Source: Hyaloscypha bicolor E (lineage: Eukaryota; Ascomycota; Leotiomycetes; Helotiales; Hyaloscyphaceae). Taken from it: a stretch of DNA of 64,000 bases. Position numbers and translations under genes: made by a program. Below the pieces are notes generated by a model. The model was not told the DNA's origin, did no database searches, and saw nothing but the letters and a program-made list of their open reading frames with translations. This document shows positions 44,340 to 55,159 of the stretch, piece by piece; the stretch's first letter is position 1; every line of letters starts with the position of its first letter. The stretch is from the NCBI RefSeq assembly GCF_002865645.1, contig NW_020194620.1, positions 1,929,353 to 1,993,352 of the forward strand, in the 5' to 3' direction.

Positions 44340-46953
44340 TTTGCCAGAGCTTTCTCTTGTTCGTTGATGTATGGGACGGAAAGTTTGAGGGCCTGTCAGC
44401 TTTACGGAAGTGGTCAGCCTCAGTGAAGGTCAAAACAATCGCTCAACGGATGCGTCTTTAAAATTGTAAAGACTGTATGAAGAGCGATAGAGAGAACAAG
44501 TCGCTGTTCTAATTTATTGATGGGAAGTAGATGTAGTGCAAAGGAGTTGATGGTAAGAAAGGATTAGGGAAGAGGAAGTTGTGTTGTAGATGGAGGAGCA
44601 TCGACCGTTGCTTTTGGGGAGCGGGTGAGATGGAATTGGTAAATGTGAATTTCCCAACTCCCAGGCCAGAACGTGATGGATGGCAGCTGGGAGGTATCAA
44701 GCAACTGCTTATGCCGTACGTGATCGAGGACAGGAAATGGAAGGGGATGTGGTTTGGGATGTTGTGGAAGGAGGTTGCGAATATGGGAAGAGGGGCAATT
44801 AAAAGGGAACAGAGTTGGGATGGGACGGTAGAGAAAGCGGACTTACGGAGTCTTCGACGGAGTATGGTTGAGCCCCAGGTGTGTAGCGCTTTTAATTGTG
44901 CGCGTTGGTTGTTAAAGGTGCGTCGCGCTCGATCTTGGAAAGCGCTTTCGGTTGCTAGGACAGCCAGTCGTCCATGGCGTGGGATGTTGAGAAGTAAGGA
45001 CGGGAGACACTAATGTGTGAAACAACTCTTTCTAAATGACTTGGATACAAGTAAGAAAGGGTGTAATGCTCCACGCTTTCAAGAGAGGCGGCGTTAACCG
45101 ATGTTCTATGGCACAAGAAGTTGTCAGCGCTGGTTCAGCATGGCCAGATAGCGATCGCAGGATCAATCCAACAGCCTTGGACTCAACAATAGGAGGAAAG
45201 CCTTACTAGATGTTACTCGTAGATTTATAAGTCAACTAGCCAAAGTCTTAAGAACGCCATGATTGGTGTTGACGCTCGATATTGATACTGTTGATCGTAA
45301 TCCTAACCCAAGTCGGGCGAGTTAGCAAGACCGAGAAAGCCGAGTCGCGGTGTCAGAAATAACTGCAACTGTCGCGATAGCTTTATAGAAGTTTACTCAA
45401 TGGATCAAAGCGGTGGAGATATCAAGAGTGGCTGGGGAAGTTTCAGGTAGTGGTGTTGGGGTTTGGTGTTTGTTGTTGTGAAGGAAAGTTGGAGGGAGGC
45501 GCCCGCGAGGAGATCTGGTACGATTTTACAGTGTCGGGAGCATAGAGAAGACAAAACGAAGGGCGATGAAATTGAGATTCCTTACCTGCGATCAAAAGCT
45601 TTGTCTCTCGTTATTTGAATTAGGGCAGGGAGTATCAACCAGAGGCTCTATTTTCGTTTTGGAGGCGATCGACGTTCGTGCTAGTTAGCCGGTCAGCCAG
45701 GGGACGACTGAGGGATCACGGCAACGAGTTGAATAAGAAGCAAATAAGTATGTTTTGGCACTCTCGTAGATCTAATCTGGGCAGATAGAAACCGCAGAGA
45801 TAATAAAGCCAGTTGTAAAGGCTCTGGACTATGGTATTCTGGGGAGGGATCTGAATAGGAGAGAGAAGTAAAGGATATTGTGGTTTTTTCGACGCCGATT
45901 ATATATTCTTGAGGACTCTCAGATTGTGACATAACTTACCGTTGCCTTCCGCTCGTAGAGGGAGAGATTTGAATAGTGCGCTCTTAGTATTCGATGTCAA
46001 GTGGAGGAGGTATTATTCGAAGTCCCAGAAGGGAGTTGGTATCGCTCTCATGGAAGGAAGGAAGAAGAGACCGCAGTAGGCTTTCTTTCGAAGAGGATCG
46101 GGCGAGTATCTAGAACTGTTATTAGCAAGGCGAACAAGAGCTGGACTTGTGCTGCTGTATGCCGTTATGTTGAGAGGGTTTGTGCTATTGTGGCGAGTCA
46201 GGCCGCGGGCCTGATCCTAATCTCGACCCCTTTGCATTCGATGGGAGAGGAAGTCTGAGGTAACAACTTACAAGATCTATCAGTAGCTCGAGATAGTTGA
46301 CAGAGCAAGAACTGCCGCCCCAGTTGCTACGGTCGAAAGCCTGTTGCAAGCGGCAAGGAGGAATGCCACTGTGTCGCTTCGCGAGTTATCAATTGTTGTT
46401 TTGGCTTAGGTAGTATAGTTTGGAGTTAGTTTTACTTGGTATTTTTATATACATGTACCAGGATCCGACTGCTCTCTCGACTCACTACATTCTTGCCAAT
46501 GCTGGGGCACTTCGGGCGGCATTAAGACTTACTAGGTGACAAATCACACAGCTCTTACTTGTAGAGCGGGTTTCAGCGAAAGGGGAAGTGGGAGAGGTTG
46601 AGATGAGTTCAAACTTTGTGGACTGAGTAAGGTATGTCAACATTGCGAATCAAGGTTGATTCGAGGAATTATAGGACGTAATTGCGTTTGTTGAGTGTTT
46701 GCTAACTCTTGCAAACTGGGTCTCGGTTTGAAGGGTAATCTTATTTATAAGAAAGCCAATGTCGGGAAAAGAAATCGCCCTGAAGGCCATGAATCCCAAT
46801 TATGCTTCGGCCCATAACTCATGGGCCAAAACATGTACATCTCGCACTCTATGCCAATTTGAGGTATGTAGTAACTCTCTCCACGAACAACTTACTCGGA
46901 ATCGCCATGTATTCTTAGGTATATCACGCCGTCATCGCTCGCAGCAACTTGGC
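44340..46953. other. 5' flank of paralogue 2 and 3' flank of paralogue 3
   Basis: Short frames at 44509-45013, 45693-45932 and 46001-46258 lack recognisable content. The stretch 45.1-46.5 kb is a diverged duplicate of 38.7-40.2 kb, with the same order of donor-like CTTACYTG sites on the minus strand. Positions 46762-46820 match 40489-40545. Confidence 0.45.
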
Positions 46954-48583
46954 TCAATGCTGCCGATTTCTCTTCGCAGCTCCGCCAGCATACTCATTCC
47001 CTTCTTCGTCGGCCAGTCTTCTCTTCATTCCAGTATTCTTCTGCGCCACTACCTGGTGATGGCCAAATAAATCCCATCTTCCTGTCATATTCAAGACTGA
47101 CATCATGAATCCGACTTCTCCACACTCCGCAATGCGCTGATAAACCCATTCTCGGAAGGCGCTTCTTTCCATCTGGCGGATTTGATATCCTGCGCGATCT
47201 GTGGCGGGTCCTCTAATGCACTCTACCTGTTCAAAGTACTCGGTCTCCCATATTTTCAGCGCGACCTCGGTCTTGGTGGAAAGCTTTTGTGGTGCTCGTG
47301 GAGGTTGCGGAGGTTGGAAAGGGTGTGGAGACCTCCACCAGAGAACCCCCGTCCGATGAGGTTGTTGTGGCGGATGCTGCATGCCCAAAGCCGGACCGCC
47401 AGAGCCTGGGATTGCTGAGAAAGCCCCTCCAGGGGAAATTGGCGCGGAACTCCACATTTGCGGTTGCGTTATAGAAGAAGGAGCGTTCGGGGCCGGATGC
47501 TGTACAGCGCTTTGGACATATGGTTGAATGGAAAGACTAGAGACTGAAATTCGAGGATCAATTGCTAGCCTGCCAGGTTGAGAGTAAGGAATAAATTGAC
47601 TGCTCTCAGCAGAACCTGCTACACTCATGTCAGTCTGCCCCCATCTAATTTCAAATGCTGGAACTGGAGTTTGCGAACCTGTTTCGGCCAGTCTTGTATC
47701 TTCGGCTCTCGTCGTCTCATTCTCATTGAGGTTGTGCCGTCTCGTCTCTTCGTCATTCCTGCTCGAGTTGTTGCCCACGGCAGGCTCGCTGCCAAAAACA
47801 ACTTCTTCGTCCAATTTTTGCGAGAAGGCGTGATACTCATCAAGGGCGTTATGACTATGGTCGACGGAATCGACAGAAAGAACGTGGTCTTCACTGTCAG
47901 CTCCATGAGAGACGGTCCCGGTCTTGGGCTCAAATACTTCCGTATCCGGTGTTGTACGTGCGAAAAAGCCAGTGTTTATAGACAATGGCTCGACGGAACT
48001 AGGGTTCTGTCTCTCTTTGATAACTTCATTCATCTGAACGCCATCACTGAAGTTTTCTTTGTTAGACTCTGGGCTCGGAATTTCAACGGATTCATTGTTC
48101 TGGGAGTGGTATTTCTCACTTTCCACGATACCACCGTCTCTCTCCTCAGCGTTGCCCTGCTCCCCCCTCATTCTTAGTTCGTAGTCCACACTATCTTCTC
48201 TTTCGTCACACATCTCGGTTATCTCATTCTTTCTATGAAAGTCCTCCCGGTATTTGACGATTTTTTCAGCAGCTTCCTGTAATTTTCATCAGTTTGAACC
48301 TTTCATGATTGAAGATCATGGACATGTGTCTACTTACCTCCATGAAGTTTCGAAGGAACTCTTCCATCCAAGGAAGCTCCGCTCGTCCATTGGATGCAGC
48401 GTGAATTACCTCAGCCTCTCGTATTGTGAAGTATTGGCCGAAATCTATCCATCCTCTCTCTGAATATTTCTCCAGGATGGCGTCCAACTCTTCCTGGGTG
48501 TAATCGATATTATTTCGGGGAGTCGCTCCGCTCGTCGCCGGGGATGGTCCAATCCCTTTGGGCATCGTAGTTGATATAGACAT
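46954..48583 (-). CDS. Array paralogue 3, possibly truncated at the 5' end
   Basis: Exons 48583-48338 and 48276-46954 give 522 residues from MSISTTMPKG. The intron is 61 nt, GTAAGT..ATTACAG, phase 0. The N-terminal part reads YTQEELDAILEKYSERGWID and LPWMEEFLRNFMEEAAEKIV, a small helical region. An acidic, Ser/Asn-rich middle follows. The shared-core position reads VALKIWETEYFEQVECIRGP then QIRQMERSAFREWVYQRIAE, and the C-terminus is MKRRLADEEGNEYAGGAAKR plus NRQH, a basic-acidic-basic end like the other array members. Upstream, an ATG in strong context at 48787 opens the same frame, but a TGA at 48682-48680 interrupts it; after the stop the frame runs on without a break into this exon. The original start may therefore have been 48787. 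Confidence 0.75.
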
Positions 48584-48829
48584 GATGGTGTTGGTCTCGA
48601 CTATGGCTGGCTGGAGGCGATCGCTTGGATGGAGGTCCATGAGTTGCATCCAGCGCATAAAATAAGTCGCTGGATCAAGTCAAATATTGCTACGAATCTC
48701 AACAAAATATGCAGAAGAACAGCGCCTGTATGGTTCGCGACGGAACAAATAGGTTGTTGGATTGTTGGGCTCATGAGTTTCGGACATGGTGTTGTTTTGA
48801 GAAGGAGAGGAGGCGAGTGGCTCTGCAAG

Positions 48830-50031
48830 GGCTATTTAAGTTGTGATGCTGAAATTCCATCACGCGCCTTTTTAAAAGCACGGTATGGTTGACGGAAGAC
48901 AGGGGAAGGTCTAAGCCTGTTACTTTGGTTATCACACTTCATTTTTACATACCGTGAGAAGCCAAACCAGACTCGTGTGGAGGAGCAGTGGTCTGAGCCT
49001 GTTTTATAGGCAGTCCGGAAGTGGTGCGGAACTCACTGCTTCCATAACACACGAGCTCTTGTATCGTGATGGGATCTGGAAAAAATTAGATACTTCGCAG
49101 GGTATGTGATACTTCATGTTCGACGGATTGGAAAAACAAGTAGTAATGGTTTCATTTGCTGACTTTCCTTAGTTACAGTAAATTCCAGGAAAAGTATAGT
49201 TTACAACAAGTCCCGTGCTAGAAACTGCCCCTGGATCTTAATTAATCATTCGGAATGCTTTTCTAGCCCGAGTTTCATTGAAGAACAACGGTAGAATCCC
49301 GCTCTGTACCGAAATAATAACTTCCTTTGTTAATTCCAGTTAAATCCAAAGTTACCATTCCCAACCAGAGGTATATATTTGGTCTAGGGGATCAACGCAG
49401 CGGGGAGTGGGAACTGCTTAATGGTGTGTTCTTCAATGAACCCTAAATAAGAGACTGGAACTAATAAATAAGAAGTTCTAGGGATTAATGGTTCTTGTTG
49501 AAATGAGGTGGTTGGAAGCCTTAATTCTCGATTGTCAAAGGATGGGAAGCCCTTTAATATAAGTACAAAATCCGGTAGTCTCTATTAGTCTCCCAGCCCC
49601 CTAGCTGCCTTATGCACTATAATCTTGGCACCTTTTATCAGTTCTTTGGCAGGAACACGCAATAATGAAAATAGTAGGGTAATGGATATGAATTAATAGT
49701 TGGGACACTAGTGAAAGAGTGAAATTCTGTAAAAGAAAGTATCATAGCCTCCCTGGCAATCAAGAATCCACAATTCAGCTCAGCTGAGCGTTAAGGGACA
49801 GGCCTCCTTTCCTTAACCGTATTATTTCATGTCCACCCCACCAGGGCTAAATCATTAGATGAAAGCTCGATTACAAGATTCTCGAGACCGAGGTAACTAA
49901 TTCCGCTCCCCAATAACCAACCACAAATGACGAGTCCAACGCTAATGCTCTACCCAAAACCCATATATGAAAGACACAGCCAAAATCATGTCTTGATGAC
50001 ATCCCCACCTGAGAGTCCCCTCAGTAGAAAC
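48830..50031. other. AT-rich intergenic stretch between paralogues 3 and 4
   Basis: No credible frame. The final 110 bases are the 3' flank of paralogue 4. Confidence 0.45.
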
Positions 50032-52792
50032 TCAAGTTCTTCGTACTCTCTTCGAGGCTGGGCCATCAGCTTGCTCATTTTCGGCATCTTCAACTGCGTT
50101 ATTGTCTTCCTCGGCCTGCCTTCTCTTTCGGCCATAAATTTGATTCGTCCTCAAGGAGTTTTCCGCATGTCGATGTTGAGGATATTCCATGGAAGGACTA
50201 CCGCCACGGGGGCTGTTTCCCCAACCTTGGTGGTTCAGTCTAAGACCAATTCCCGTACCGAAATTCTCCGTCGGCGATATTCCATTAAATTGTTGATGGA
50301 AATGGAAACTGAATGGGTCAATGGGAGGATGCGCACTACACATTAAGCCATTTCCGTGCCACTGTCCTTCAGTCGTGTAGCGATATGCCGACATTTGATG
50401 TTCGTGTTGAGTCATGTACGTCGGGTATCCTGGTAGAGATGCGGTTGGGGGATACATGCCATGCATCAAGCCAGGATTTGGCATTCCGAAAGTGCTTGCA
50501 TTTGTAGGTATTTGCGCCACACCGTGGCTCACCGGAAAACCATATGGCATGAACAAAGAATTCTGACTCTGTGACATAGAATTGCCGTTATTGCAAGCAG
50601 GATTTTGGATGTGAGATTGATTCATTGAATATCCTCCACTTGCATGTTCTTGGAAGCTCCCAAAAGTCTGGTTAGGATCGGTCTGGCTCAGAGAGGGATC
50701 CAATGGGTACTCTCCTTGGCTTGTTGCATAATACATACCCTGCGCGTGATCTGGATAATGGTTGATTGCATCCTGAAGCACGCTTCCATAGCCACCATGC
50801 TGGCTGTGTCGTGGTGGAACGGGGCCAGTGCGCTGGCCGAGGATTTGCGCGTCTGCGAGATCTTGCATGCGAGCGCTAGGAAGGTTTTGCAGATGAGCAG
50901 TGGAACTTGCACTTCCCTGGCGCTTGGCGCCATGATTGCACATCGCACTGGGAGCGAGGGAGACTTTGTACTGTGCAGTCCCATTTGATCTCCTCTCTGC
51001 TTGCTCAGCTTCAGCTTTACGAACCGCAAACGCATTGGCAGCTTCTCGTTCTGGCGGGGAAAGGCTATTAAAGACTCTGCTCTGTTCCTTGAACCCTTGT
51101 CCTGATGAATCTGGCAATGGGATGTCAGGACGATTAAGTCTCAACCATTCATTAAGAAAGGCGTTTCTGACTACCTTCTTTGGATTTCGAGTACCTCGGA
51201 GATAAGGACCATGTGGTGTGGAGCGCCAAAGTTGCTCTTGTCGTGTTGCTGGGACAGTCTGGAGGGATCCGGTTGCGGCAACATTTGGGACAGGACAAAG
51301 AGATGTTTGAGGAGGATTTCGAGACGGACAGAGCGAGTACTTTGTTTGACGTTTGCTAGGTCGAACAGATTGAACAAAAGTGGGTATATTCGTGGCGTGC
51401 GATCCTTTTGTGTGAAGGTGTTGAGCGTGAGGCTGCTGGAGATAAAATCTCTCGGGATAGTGTTGTTGCACAGAGCAACCCTGGTTGTAAGATTGAGGAT
51501 TATGGGTTTGCTGCATATAAGCGTGCTGGAGAGGAGCATTGATGAGCGGTTGAAATATTGAAAGAGAGCTTGGATTATGATGGCCAAAGTCAAACTCTTG
51601 GTTAGAGCCTACTTTAACCTCAAAAGTTTGATCCGGGTGGGATCTCTCCTTGCCACTGCTAGGACCAACAACAGACTCCTCAGAATATCTTTCAAGGGGT
51701 CGTTCCGCGGGTTTCCCAATTTGATAGTTATCGATCGCTGAGGAATGCAACTGGCTTTGAGGCATAGTTGCTCCGGACTGGTGAACATCCGCCCAATATT
51801 CGACATCAACGTTATTAAGGAAGGCGCTAGAACCAGCGGACTGACCAGGGCCAACAGGAAAGTCGTCAAAGAACCTCTCGTTAACATCGCAATGGTTCAT
51901 TCGATTGTTGCTTTCGATTTTCTTCTCAGCTGAGTTTTCGCTGCCGGAACGAGAACCTTCAAGTCGTTCGACAACGGGATCTTTCTCGCTGACGAATTCA
52001 TTCGCCGAACCTCCATCACGGTAGATCTGATCGCCGAAACTCTGTGTGCCTTGAGATTCTTTCTCTTGCTCCTCCTTGCCCTCGAGTACCCGTATCATCT
52101 CATCTAGCACAGGTTGGTGAAATTCTTGCTCATTTCTCTCGCCAGCTCTATCAGGATAAGCTTCTTCAACAAGCGGAGCTCCTTGCTCGGTCTGCATGAG
52201 GTCCCCGCTTTCGTCTCTGGCTTCATCAATCCGATCAAAGTTTTGAATTTCAGACTCATTGGACGGCTCACCAAAGAGTTCCTCTAATAGCTTTGGAGTT
52301 GACTGAACATCACCGGAGTTACCGTTGTCTTCCTACAGATCATTAGCTTCATTCAGACGTGAGATTTTGCGAATACACTTACGCTATTAGAGATCCGCCA
52401 ACCAAAGACTTTCGCGATAGTTCCAGGACAATTGAAGTCACTGTAAAGAGTTGTCGGTTCAGCACTGGCGTTCGAGTCTTGCGCAACTGAGCCCATCACC
52501 TGTCGCTCGCCGTTTCTGCTCAAGTTCTCCATCACGTAGATAACGCTGTCGGATCTCGGTAGAGTGCCGAGAAGTATCCTCGAGTTGGTCAAAGAAGGAC
52601 TTCGGTCGTTGTGTCTCAAGTAGTACCGATCGTGCCTGTGATGGAAAACAAATCGAGGTTTGATGAGATGGCGTGTTTCCCGTCGAATTTAGCTGTCTCT
52701 GCTTACTCTAAGATTGAAGAAGATTTGCAGAGGTTATTGGAAGGGTTGAGGGGAAACTGTGTGGCTATGAGCTCTCGTGGTCGGCTTGACAT
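50032..52792 (-). CDS. Array paralogue 4: Gln/His/Tyr-rich protein with shared core
   Basis: Exons 52792-52707, 52635-52383 and 52332-50032 give 879 residues, starting MSSRPRELIATQFPLNPSNN. Junctions are phase 2 and phase 0 with GTAAGC and GTAAGT donors and CACAG and TGTAG acceptors, so the model is well supported. Exon 2 reads HDRYYLRHNDRSPSLTNSRI and TLYSDFNCPGTIAKVFGWRI. An acidic region follows, then a Gln/His/Tyr-rich stretch. The shared core is NAFLNEWLRLNRPDIPLPDS then EQSRVFNSLSPPEREAANAF. The rest is Gln/Tyr/Gly/Met-rich, prion-like in composition. The C-terminus is YGRKRRQAEEDNNAVEDAEN then ASKRVRRT, the basic-acidic-basic mark of the array. The HMG-like look of the core is suggestive only. 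Confidence 0.85.
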
Positions 52793-55159
52793 GGTGGGGC
52801 TCGCTTAAATTCTGCCCAGAATTTAAAGAAACAATACATCGTGGTGAATTACTTAACTTGCACGGACTCTCAGAGAAAAGAAAGTCCTTGAAAATTTAAA
52901 CATGCGTATTACTCTATTCAAAGCTTAAGCAGTATAGAACCAAGGCAGAGCCTGTCGTTTCTTGCTACTATAATAAGAGACAATAGGGGAGGAGGTTGGC
53001 CAGTGCGCCATTAAGCGAGAGAAAAAAGGGGCGAAGCGAGTAAGAGAGTCGTACCTGACTAACCTATGAACACTTTCAGTGAACTTAATATACCCAGACC
53101 ATAGGATGGCGGTACTTTCACTAAAGGTATGTGCCCTTCTATGTATTTTTTCTGCGTTTAATGCAGCCCATCACACAATTGAATGCAAGTAATTCTGAAT
53201 GAAAAAATCTCATTTCGGTTTGGAGCAGCTACGCAAATGAGACAGAAAGAGGATTACCGCTGATGGGCGGGGAGGATAAAGAGTCAAAAAATGCTTAAAA
53301 CATCGAGGGTCGGGAAGCGGTAAGCCAAGCATACACTTTTCGGAAAATCCCGATCTCCTTCCCGTCAAGAGTTCCAGAGCAAGGTTGTTTATCTTGGCAC
53401 GAAATAGCCCTATATAGTTCAATTCTGCTACTCCATACAACGCACACACTCTCACTTCCAATCGTACAGTTCAAAGATACTGCATGTCTTTCAATTACCA
53501 TTCTCTCGAGTTCATCACTGGTGGAAACGTGGCCAAGCTCACCCATCAAACCCCTTTGCCGCTCAGAATCTCAAGAGCAACTATTTGTCGAGTCAATTGA
53601 GCTTCGAGAAAACACCTGGTCTCTAGAATATAATTTGCGGAGAAGCCATGACAGTGAAGGAAGTGTGGGATAGCAAGAATGAAGGGGGAAGGGAACCTGA
53701 ATCGATGAAAGGTTTGCAACTGATCCTGGTCGCTTCTCTAACCCTCAATGCCGGAATTTATCTCTCCAGAACCACTTAATTACAAGGCAAAATAAACCCC
53801 TGACTGGCAATTTGCCCTGGGAGAGGCATGACTGTGTGATTACCTAGCAAGGTAAACGTCACATTCGAGAAACGTGTGTACTTTTGAAGTGCTGGATTAG
53901 AGTTAAGCAGGAAAGCCAATTCTCACTGGCTGAATCCCCCTAGATGTTTCAGAATGATTAAGCATTTGTTAATTACTTGCTGCTCAGCATAATCAGGCTT
54001 AATCGGTTAAGCAACTAACTTCAAACACTAATGGACGAGTAACAAGATATTCGATACTGCTATAGAATTCTCAATAAGAAGAGAAAGCCGACCAAGCAGC
54101 ATGCAGCACTTTGAATACACCCACGGAAGAAGAAAAAGACTACGGGATTGTAGATCTACAAATGTCTGTAGATAGGCTTGATGGAGAGAACACAAGGCGG
54201 TTGCTCTCCATGTAGCAAAATTGGCATGGGAATTTTTAACGAAGAGCATTTAACTCAGGCAGTGGCACGTGGACGGAAAATAGGGGAAGAGAAAAAGGTT
54301 CAAGTGTACGTTGGACCAGTCTATACGTACAGCTCAAAGAAGGTTCCTTGATTCATCCAGACACGAGACAAGAAGGATCCAAAATCTTGATTTTGACGCT
54401 ATGAACTTGTAAGACTGAGACAATTAAGCTCTGTTATTGAAGGATGAAGACACACGTCAGACGAGATCCTGTATTCAGTTGGCGATAAGGAACCTATTTC
54501 TTCAAGTAGTCTATTAGGAGATGAAAGCAATTTAAGATGGAGAGGACAACTTCTGGGAGTAGAACTGAGGTACTACTAGTCAGATTTCAACAGCCGATTT
54601 CTTTGCAAAAGGTTTGGAATTTTGAAAGAGAAAGAATTAACCGGTTGCTCTAATACTTAATTGGAGACCCACTCGTGTTAAATTTATGGGAGCAAAGAAG
54701 ACATCACCGGGAGTGGAGGCTGTACTTGAGCACATTATGAATCCCAATGACTCAGAAGAATAGAAGGAGAATGGACAAGATCCTCGTTTTCTGGGTAAGA
54801 CTTATGGTCTATGGAGGAAGAGAACCTGCTACATCTAAATACCCGAAAGAACCCGATTGACAATCCAGCTCAATATCCAAACGCACACGCATCATGCTCT
54901 ATCTGCAGCACCAAACACATGGTGACCAAGTCAGCCGCCATACAAACCGTAAATACTAGCCCGCTGCTTCCATAACGCAAACCTCAACACAAACCGCAAA
55001 GCAAATAATCAAATACTCCCGACACATGTTCCAGTGGTGTCGGCGAATAAGTAAAGGAAATGCTATCCAATAACCTGAAAATGTGTCTCTGAACTCCGAG
55101 CCTGACCTATTCCGTACTCCAAAGTGTATGTGATTGCGAAAACGCACCTCGAAGCAGTT
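52793..55159. other. Intergenic stretch between paralogues 4 and 5
   Basis: Only short frames are present (for example 53210-53549 and 54028-54249, minus) with no motif or splice partner. The region is AT-richer than the flanking genes. No repeat or RNA gene is recognised. Confidence 0.45.
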
